A stretch of 64,000 nucleotides of DNA, from the NCBI RefSeq assembly GCF_027943255.1, contig NC_072896.1:47456501-47520500 (forward strand), in the 5' to 3' direction. The stretch comes from Anastrepha obliqua. Lineage: Eukaryota; Arthropoda; Insecta; Diptera; Tephritidae. The notes beneath the pieces were generated by a model, which ran no database searches, was not told the origin of the DNA, and saw nothing but the letters and a program-made list of their open reading frames with translations. This document shows positions 59,901 through 64,000 of the stretch, piece after piece. Both the position numbers and the translations under genes were made by a program. Position 1 is the first letter of the stretch. Each line of letters starts with the position of its first letter.

Positions 59901-59912
59901 AACTGAATACAG
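41979..59912 (+). CDS. NACHT and WD40-repeat protein (NWD1/NWD2-like), 9 exons, 3' end beyond window
   Basis: Exons: 41979-42043, 49235-49437, 51897-53013, 53073-53201, 55578-55683, 55762-56558, 56653-57331, 59183-59373, 59440-59912. All junctions are GT-AG and phases agree, giving at least 1253 codons. Start: ATG in AAAAAAATGGG. Residues 1-7, MGNVCSS, fit N-myristoylation (Gly2, Ser6) with a palmitoylatable Cys5. Residues ~130-260 (KKIVIYILANNSPEY...IIPVLFLGSTLGTP) resemble the N-terminal DUF4062-like region of NWD proteins. Walker A GASGCGKS is at ~476-483 and Walker B FFVVIIIDSLDEI ends near 570, so this is a STAND/NACHT NTPase. From ~990 on there are WD repeats (EEICIWAVENC, AKILIWDLITGNC, NSIRVWELNT). 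STAND proteins are NTP-driven switches that oligomerise on signal; the ligand is unknown. Intron 1 (7.2 kb) is full of transposons. Confidence 0.9.
42570..43240 (+). mobile_element. Internally deleted mariner transposase
   Basis: The N-terminal part (MEIQVEQRICFKF...RVFQWYKSFKEGRTS) is joined to the C-terminal part by a deletion that removed the first catalytic Asp region. The second part (42832-43236) keeps HHDNAPAH (second Asp) and SPDMAPCDFFLFPKLK (third Asp), so spacing is mariner DD34D. Located in intron 1 of the NWD-like gene. Confidence 0.88.
43400..43490 (-). mobile_element. SINE fragment
   Basis: Contains GCGAACGGCAAATGGTTTTT and GGGGCGACCGCTATTAGA, parts of the SINE body seen at 34868-35158. 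Head and tail are missing. Confidence 0.6.
43560..43870 (-). mobile_element. IS630-type transposase fragment
   Basis: The minus frame reads FFENRGRQAISVNG, then YYTWFQQDGNTPHTTRETN (second catalytic Asp), and GDIPWPPSRP before the third. Same family as the fragment at 16600-17125, which has NGERYRTMIND and WPPRSCD. Confidence 0.82.
44040..44480 (+). mobile_element. LINE 3' fragment (RTE/CR1-type C-terminus)
   Basis: Frames give 'QSFANKYLRIICRIVWPSTI' then 'ALDWNPQRSRGCGRPKNTWR' and RSMLRELADAGISW. This is the conserved C-terminal tail (CLRRI..I.WPDTI ... GRPK.TWRR) of a LINE group different from the 17140 family. Confidence 0.72.
44640..45065 (+). mobile_element. Mariner transposase N-terminal remnant
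   Basis: The plus strand reads EGRAKSVVVPENI then, after a stop, 'DRHVTYHEIEAALGISITS' and 'NGWIPYNLHNA', the second helix-turn-helix and linker of mariner transposases. Only the N-terminal half is present. Confidence 0.75.
45662..46150 (+). mobile_element. tRNA-derived SINE split by a TTAA-flanked insertion
   Basis: The head GTTGGTGCGTGACTACCATT and B-box-like GGTTTGAAACCCC open the copy. The body runs to GTCGGTTTAA at 45843 and resumes at 46046 with TTAAAATAAACTGG and continues to the AGCTCGGTCAAAAAGGGTGT tail. The 202-bp interruption is listed separately. Confidence 0.88.
45844..46045. mobile_element. 202-bp piggyBac-like MITE inside a SINE
   Basis: Exactly flanked by TTAA (45840-45843 and 46046-46049). 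The ends are CCCTTTGGGCG and, on the complement, CCCTAACCCTAACG. A CCCT terminus at TTAA is the piggyBac signature. The interior has no coding capacity. The SINE halves on each side align without loss, proving insertion after the SINE. Confidence 0.8.
46238..47067. mobile_element. Foldback element with ~300-bp inverted arms
   Basis: The left arm from GATGCTTTCCATTTCAATTC at 46238 and the right arm ending GGAAAGCATC at 47067 are inverted copies over roughly 300 bp with few mismatches. They share blocks such as ATATGTTGCTCTCTGGTCAA and TTCTTCGATTTCGATGTAAC. A ~170-bp AT-rich centre separates them. The mirrored short frames 46225-46419 plus and 46808-47029 minus are the same sequence read from each arm. 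No coding function. Confidence 0.92.
47078..47368 (-). mobile_element. tRNA-derived SINE, near full length
   Basis: Matches the SINE consensus in reverse: CATCCTTTTTGGGTGTTTGC, the CCATTGCCTGCCGAGGGGCG block, and the tRNA-like head with 'CCGAGATTCGAACC' (B box complement) and CCCATTCGGCTACGGCGG. It directly abuts the foldback element. Confidence 0.88.
47843..48225 (-). mobile_element. IS630-type MITE retaining a transposase C-terminus
   Basis: Inverted ends TACAGGGTGTGCCATCATTT and (complement) TACAGGGTGCGCCATCTTTT are flanked by TA. On the minus strand the interior reads ETTEMDAIKPEMLDKVMRNA and, after a frameshift, 'GGRLIDIVFKK', the C-terminal end of an IS630-type transposase. So this short element is a deletion derivative of a DNA transposon. 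A single end of the same type is at about 60349. Confidence 0.82.
48226..49234. other. NWD-like intron 1, distal part, no recognised element
   Basis: AT-rich with MITE-like texture around 48250-48600 ('AAATTGACAAAATGGCGCGG') but no inverted ends could be paired. Confidence 0.4.
49985..50480 (-). mobile_element. LINE fragment (RNase H region), second copy
   Basis: The minus translation includes 'PGNEVPDSVAKGVAASKLLA' and 'SCRDKYEEKLP' -type sequence plus TGAPLLLRANFESKSAGMF. Nucleotide blocks (TTTGCCTGGCGTAG, TTCCCGGGCATAG) parallel 39185-39690, so the two are one family. Confidence 0.65.
50660..50900 (+). repeat. Interspersed repeat fragment, partner of 6000-6240
   Basis: Encodes RPRKWRKLLIAIHLGVARTI then MVQAAHNFREYPGN, conserved in the inverted copy at 6000-6240. 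It may be a degenerate piece of a LINE; I cannot identify it. Confidence 0.6.
51060..51150 (+). mobile_element. SINE 3' fragment
   Basis: AAATAGGGTTAGGAGCTCGG followed by CCAAACACCTAACAGAAGGG matches the SINE tail only. Confidence 0.6.
53560..54110 (+). mobile_element. R1/Jockey-like LINE ORF2 C-terminal fragment
   Basis: Translations across frames give 'WVRGHC' (RNase H GH block), 'CRSCLNEKET.TNLLCHCPAL' and SRRRFTILGRHFLMNLKDLS, the Cys/His tail. It lies in the NWD-like intron between the Walker A exon and the next exon. Confidence 0.75.
54355..54475 (+). mobile_element. Short LINE C-terminal fragment
   Basis: Reads AIAKTLASNRVRWKSLVEAK, like the last residues of RTE/CR1-type ORF2 (A.NRVRWRS.V.A). 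Too short to classify further. Confidence 0.5.
54540..55065 (-). mobile_element. Jockey-like LINE reverse transcriptase fragment
   Basis: The minus strand, with frameshifts, reads 'STLEHCSNIWNLRFTEYSIR' and 'IEKIQNNSVRYTIRRLNW', the end of the RT domain in Jockey/R1 LINEs (VRP.LEYCS..W.P.......IE.IQ..F.R). Dead copy. Confidence 0.75.
55283..55352. repeat. Short repeat shared with 45494-45555
   Basis: Both contain 'AACGGATTTCGAG.TCG' and 'CGAAATTGTCTA.TGAT' in the same order, about 60-70 bp. Origin unknown. Confidence 0.5.
57640..58412 (-). mobile_element. RTE-like LINE 3' fragment, minus strand
   Basis: Complement of the 17140 family: from a GAA microsatellite (CTTCTTCTTC at 57642) through 'GHIVLMNANALTLKVFNAVP', FGAETWTMTISDEASVGMF and YYGLSGQLSNKVL. 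It continues upstream to NNRAVSSAFSKLVKEAKQMG at 58412. The YADD motif is lost. It lies in the intron between NWD-like exons 7 and 8. Confidence 0.87.
58780..58870 (+). mobile_element. SINE 5' fragment
   Basis: TGCTTGACTACCATTCGATA and GTCGCCCCTTGGCAGGC match the SINE head and first body block. The rest is absent. Confidence 0.55.
58885..59115. mobile_element. Possible small TIR element
   Basis: The left end TATAGGGTGTCCCATTAATA and, on the complement of 59096-59119, a similar 'TATGTCCTATTAATACC' point to an IS630-type MITE. The right terminus is poorly conserved, so boundaries are tentative. Confidence 0.4.
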
Positions 59913-60004
59913 GTAATTCAAAATACATATGTGTGTGTAAATAAAAAAAGGGTATATGTGTATATAAATTAAATTTCTACCATCCGGAAATGTACAACTT
60001 CAAA

Positions 60005-60235
60005 ACTCAGGGACGAAACACCAAAATTATAGAAAATTTTTTTTCTAATAGCGATCGCCTCTTGGCGGGCAATAACAAACCTCCGAGTGTAACATATATC
60101 TCCCATGAAAAAGCTCCTCATAAAAAACCATCTTTCATTCGGAATCGGCTTAAAACTGTATGAAGGTCCTACCGTTTGTGGAACACCATCTAGACGCACG
60201 CCACAAATAGGAGGAGGAGTAGCAAAGTAGGAATA
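60005..60235 (+). mobile_element. tRNA-derived SINE lacking its head
   Basis: Contains CTAATAGCGATCGCCTCTTG, CCTCCGAGTGTAACATAT and CTGTATGAAGGTCC blocks and ends near GGAGGAGTAGCAAAG. The tRNA-like promoter part is missing. Confidence 0.78.
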
Positions 60236-60348
60236 GCAAGCAAGTGCGAATCATTCAGGGCAAATGTACTTATGAACCTTGTACCAAAAACCCATTACGA
60301 GTCTTTGGGTTTTCGAAAATAAGAAAACATTTGAAAGTTATAATATAT

Positions 60349-60385
60349 ACAGGTTGCGCCATACTTTATGTTGGTATGTGGAAAT
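60349..60385. repeat. Solo terminal repeat of the 47843-48225 element type
   Basis: TACAGGTTGCGCCATACTTT followed by ATGTTGGTATG matches the terminal repeat at 47843 and 48225 with few differences. No partner end was found nearby. Confidence 0.6.
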
Positions 60386-60399
60386 TGTGTGTATTGTGT

Positions 60400-61285
60400 A
60401 TGTGTTTTCCAGAGGTTTTGATCTACCAGAAATCGGTTCCTTCAGCACCGGTATTTCAGAGCGTAGAGGTAGGGAATGTGTCTCTCGTCGCGTTTCCCTA
60501 CTTTGCGTTGGTTGCTCGCGACAAGAAGTTCTGTAGCCCACTATAATGAGGCTCCTGGAACTTCGTCGAAGCCAACTCTTGTACGCCCGGAGGTTGCCTT
60601 TAATCCGTTAAGGACTCCTGACCAGCCATTTCGGTGTTCTTATTTAGAGCGTATGAGTTCGGCCTACGGAGACGCTTCTTCTGCAACCCTCTAACTGGGT
60701 TTGACTTCTCTTCAAGAGATAAAATCCTCCTGGTTTCGCCAGGCAGCGGCTTTTCCTCAAGGGGCTTAGAGTTAATGGACGGTTCTTAAAATTAATATGC
60801 ATGCAGGCCGATAAGGCAATCAAATCAAAATCATCAGAGTGGTTCTCGAGGAGGTGGATCTAGGTTTGTCGCCTTGTCCAGGGAGGGTGTTTTTTCTCGT
60901 GCAGGAGTACGAGGCTTCTAGTGTATTAGAATTTATAATCAACTGGTTCTTTGGCTACATATGTACTTACATAGATACTTCAGCCCTGGATTAGAAGGCA
61001 AGGTAGATTCATCACCCTCTGGGTATAGATAAGCAGTATTCTGTGAGAGACAATGTTACCTCTTGTAGGCTCAGAATCTTCTGCGTCAAGTCTATTTTAA
61101 AAAGCGTAGATCCCATTTGGTGCCTGCTCCAATCAGACCTGTCATTTTTCTTGCCTTCCCGTTGCCAGAAGTTTACACAGAAGCTGGTGTATTACTTTGC
61201 TATATTTGCCCTTCGTCATTATTGTTGTTCTCCACTTAAGAGTTGGTATTAGATCGGTCTACGAACCCGCCTGTTTTATTGTTTT
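60400..61285. other. NWD-like intron or downstream region, no recognised gene
   Basis: More GC-balanced than its surroundings, with frames such as 60476-60694, but no domain or known repeat was recognised. Further WD40 exons of the NWD-like gene must lie beyond the window. Confidence 0.35.
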
Positions 61286-61740
61286 TGACGTGATAACGTC
61301 TTATAATTCGATTTAACAGGCTGCACGCACGAAAAAATGTGTCGTTACCTTGCTCATTAGTGTTACCTTGCTCATATTAGTGTTACCTTGCTCATATGTA
61401 GTTACCTTGCTCATTAGTGTTACCTTGCTCTTTAGTGTTACCTTGCTCATATTAGTGTTACCTTGCTCATTGCATTGAATGAACTGCAAGCGAAAGCGCG
61501 GAAGGAACGACAAAGCAAACAAAGCAAACGAACGGCAACGTTCGACATCTTGCTCTCCCCTACTTAAGTGAGCGTATATATGTATGTATATGCGCATATG
61601 TACATATATAAATTCACGTATTTGTATTGGCATATGCCTTCTTATTGATTATTATTAATTTGATTTACTTGAAGAATTTAAAATAAATCCAAGTTTGTTA
61701 ATAATACCTGTTGTTTTAATGTTATTATTATTATTTTTTT
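61286..61740. repeat. LTR-like repeat, copy 3, with minisatellite
   Basis: Starts TGACGTGATAACGTCTTATA like 20070. The internal minisatellite here has more GTTACCTTGCTCAT units (about seven) than at 20120-20210. It carries the same TATATAAATTC box near 61605 and AATAAATCC signal near 61684, ending TTATTATTATT. The difference in unit number shows slippage or unequal exchange. Confidence 0.72.
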
Positions 61741-61799
61741 ATTATATATGAAGAAAAAAATGTATGGTAATATTTATTTATTTTATTTTATTTAATATT

Positions 61800-62520
61800 A
61801 TAAAGAGGAAAACTTTGTTTGTTTGTAATGAATAGGCTCAAAACTACTGGACCGATTTTAAAAATTCTTTCACCATTCGAAAGCTACATCATCCACGAGT
61901 AACATGGATTATATTTTATTTTGGAAATAGGGCTCGAGATATAGGTCAAAACGTGGACCCGGGTAACCTTCGGATGTGTATGTACAATATGGGTATCAAA
62001 TGGAAGCTGTTGGTGAATGCTTTAGTCCATTCATGCCGCTCCGTGACTAGGGTCTCGAGATAGAGACCAAAACGTGGACCCTAGAATGTGTTTGTACAAT
62101 ATGGATATCAAATTGAAGCTGTTGGTGAATGCTTTAGTACAGAGTATTTTTCATGCCGCTCCGTGACTGGGTCTCGAGATATAGACCAAAACGTGGACCG
62201 GGGTAACCTTTGGTTGTGTATGTACAATATGGGTATCAAATGAAAACTGTTGATAAGTGCTTTAATACGGGGTAATTTTCATACCTATTGATGACTAGGG
62301 TCTCGAAATATATGCCAAAACGTGGACCCGCCGTGTCTTTGAACCGAATTAAACCAAACTTACACACATTGTTAAGAAGGTATTGAAGATGATTTCCGTA
62401 TAGTTTGAATACCTATTGGTAGATAGGGTCTCGAGATATAGGTCAAAATGTTGACCCGGGTAACCTTCGGACGTGTATGTACAATATGGGTATCAAATGA
62501 AAGCTGTTGGTGAATGCTTT
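61800..62520. repeat. Tandem array of ~125-bp units
   Basis: The block GTACAATATGGGTATCAAAT recurs at about 61984, 62097 (one change), 62224 and 62481, each preceded by 'TCGAGATATAGACC.AAACGTGGACC'. A degenerate unit lies in the larger gap. Unit length is 113-129 bp. The leading part (GAGGAAAACTTTGTTTGTTTG ... CTACTGGACCGATTT) resembles widespread insect repeats I believe are Helitron-associated, but this is not certain. Confidence 0.72.
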
Positions 62521-62775
62521 ATGATATGTTATGTTATGTTATGTTATGTTATGTTATGTTATGTTATGTTATGTTATGTTATGTTATGTTATGTTATGTT
62601 ATGTTATGTTATGTTATGTTATGTTATGTTATGTTATGTTATGTTATGTTATGTTATGTTATGTTATGTTATGTTATGTTATGTTATGTTATGTTATGTT
62701 ATGTTATGTTATGTTATGTTATGTTATGTTAATTATGTTATGTTATATTATGTTATATTATGTTATGTTAATGTT
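62521..62775. repeat. Second pentanucleotide array (ATGTT)n, about 50 units
   Basis: Nearly perfect ATGTT units from 62525 to about 62730, then degenerate units to 62775. As at 20563, it lies shortly downstream of a TGACGTGATAACGTC repeat. MLCYV-type frames here are artefacts. Confidence 0.97.
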
Positions 62776-63330
62776 AACTCATTCTCTATATCCATACAAA
62801 ATATCTATCAAACAAATAAAATTAAAATTTCTTTTGAAAAATGCAACCATTCAATCAGTATTTTCTTATGACGTTATCACGTTAAACTATCGCCAGTAAA
62901 CCGACTTTACAGACAACCTCTTTTTTTTCTATATATTTTTGGTTCCTAATTGATTCCCTCAAGTGTGAGGGAAAGAAAATCCATAGCTCTTAGTAGCACA
63001 GTAAGCTCGTAGCCACTCACTGAGGTGGGGCAAATATCAATGAAGTGATCATGTACCCATATTAATCTGATATCTCTAAGCCAACCTCTCCAACATATGT
63101 GGCACTGATGGTATGCCTAAGCAAACTGATGGTACATCCCAGACCTTCATACATAGATGTGCGCAAGCACAACGACCAACATCAGTTTAGGTACCAAGAA
63201 AAGGACCGGTATGACCCCATAATAATAATAATAAGAACTAAAAAAACAAAATCGTCTTAGCCCGAACGTAGTTTCTTCTATGAGTACACTAATTTTTACA
63301 TGTAATTGATATTTATTTAATTTGAATATT
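62776..63330. other. No gene recognised
   Basis: Contains GACGTTATCACGT at 62870-62882, the complement of the motif that opens the LTR-like repeats. Otherwise no supported feature. Confidence 0.4.
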
Positions 63331-63332
63331 AC

Positions 63333-64000
63333 AAGGTGAATCCCAAAATAAATAAGACTGAGCTAAAATAGAAACGACAGGAGCTTTGTTCTGATAACTT
63401 CGAGTTTATTTATTCAAATAGTAGTATTTTGCGCGATCTAAAAGGTTTTCGAAAGATTGCTTCAGGTCATTGACCGGAATGTCCTTCATAATGTCGATAC
63501 AAACCTTTTGGATGGACGCAAAACGTTTTCCTTTCATGGTCAAATGCAATTTTCCCAATAGGTAGAAGTCACAGGGTGCCATATCAGGTGAATACGGTGA
63601 CTAATTGATGGTTAAATCGCGAATTATAGTCAAAAAATCAGTCACAAGAGTGGATCAATGAGATGCATTATCATCCAGCTTCCTCTTTCGCGGTATTCAG
63701 GACGAATTCGACAAATGCGACGAAAAAAACGCTTCAAAATGCCAGAATAGAAAATTGCATTGACGGTTTGGCCCGATACCACGAACTCCTTGCGGACAAT
63801 TCCCTTGGAATCGCAAAATCAAATGAGCATCGACTTGATTTTTGACTTCTCCAAACGCGATTTTTTGGGTGGTGGCTTGTCTGGAGCCTTCCATTCTTCA
63901 CTTTGACGCTTAGTTTCACGTTCATGTTGAAAACACAACGTTTCATCACCATGTTGTAAAGGAAATTTTCGTCTTTTTTCACCTTTTCTTGCCTCTTTAA
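63333..64000 (-). mobile_element. Mariner-like element running off the window
   Basis: The end TACAAGGTGAATCCCAAAAT at 63333 matches the terminal repeat of the mariner at 37150-38368. The transposase is on the minus strand: SPYSPDMAP-like region near 63590, 'DNASH' region near 63665, and KPPPKKSRLEKSK-like sequence (decayed) near 63860. All frames are broken. The other terminus is outside the window. Confidence 0.85.

Noticed and set aside
62473..62899. MLCYV frames in the second array
   Set aside because: Same artefact of the pentanucleotide repeat.

Overview
The window looks like nuclear DNA of a higher dipteran. A tephritid fruit fly is my best inference. The support is the AT-rich composition, intron-rich genes with clear GT-AG junctions, a Drosophila-like synaptic-matrix gene, and heavy decay by mariner/Tc1, RTE-like and tRNA-SINE repeats. 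No bacterial, viral or organellar genes were seen.

Two protein-coding genes account for nearly all the real coding sequence. On the minus strand (32411 down to 8772) lies a 17-exon gene for a large secreted mosaic protein. In order it has an acidic stretch, one WAP domain, eight CCP/sushi domains, a basic linker rich in proprotein-convertase sites, five more CCP domains, one Ig domain and four C-terminal CCP domains. All 16 intron phases agree, giving about 1629 codons ending in a stop. The WAP+CCP+Ig architecture best fits Hasp (Hig-anchoring scaffold protein), a Drosophila synaptic-cleft protein; Hig has the related Ig+CCP tail. The signal-peptide exon was not found.

On the plus strand, head-to-head with it, a second gene starts at 41979 and runs past the window (nine exons to 59912, at least 1253 codons). 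It encodes a NACHT/STAND NTPase with a C-terminal WD40 region (NWD1/NWD2-like). Its N-terminus, MGNVCSS, looks like a site for N-myristoylation plus palmitoylation.

Most of the rest is transposon-derived: mariner, Tc1 and IS630-type remnants (several nested), an internally deleted hAT element with a perfect 8-bp target duplication, TTAA-flanked MITE-like elements, a long foldback element, RTE-like and Jockey/R1-like LINE fragments on both strands, about ten copies or pieces of one tRNA-derived SINE, an LTR-like repeat with an internal minisatellite, and two long ATGTT pentanucleotide arrays. These fill the introns and the 9.6-kb interval between the two genes. The two genes are not known to act together; they are simply neighbours transcribed divergently.
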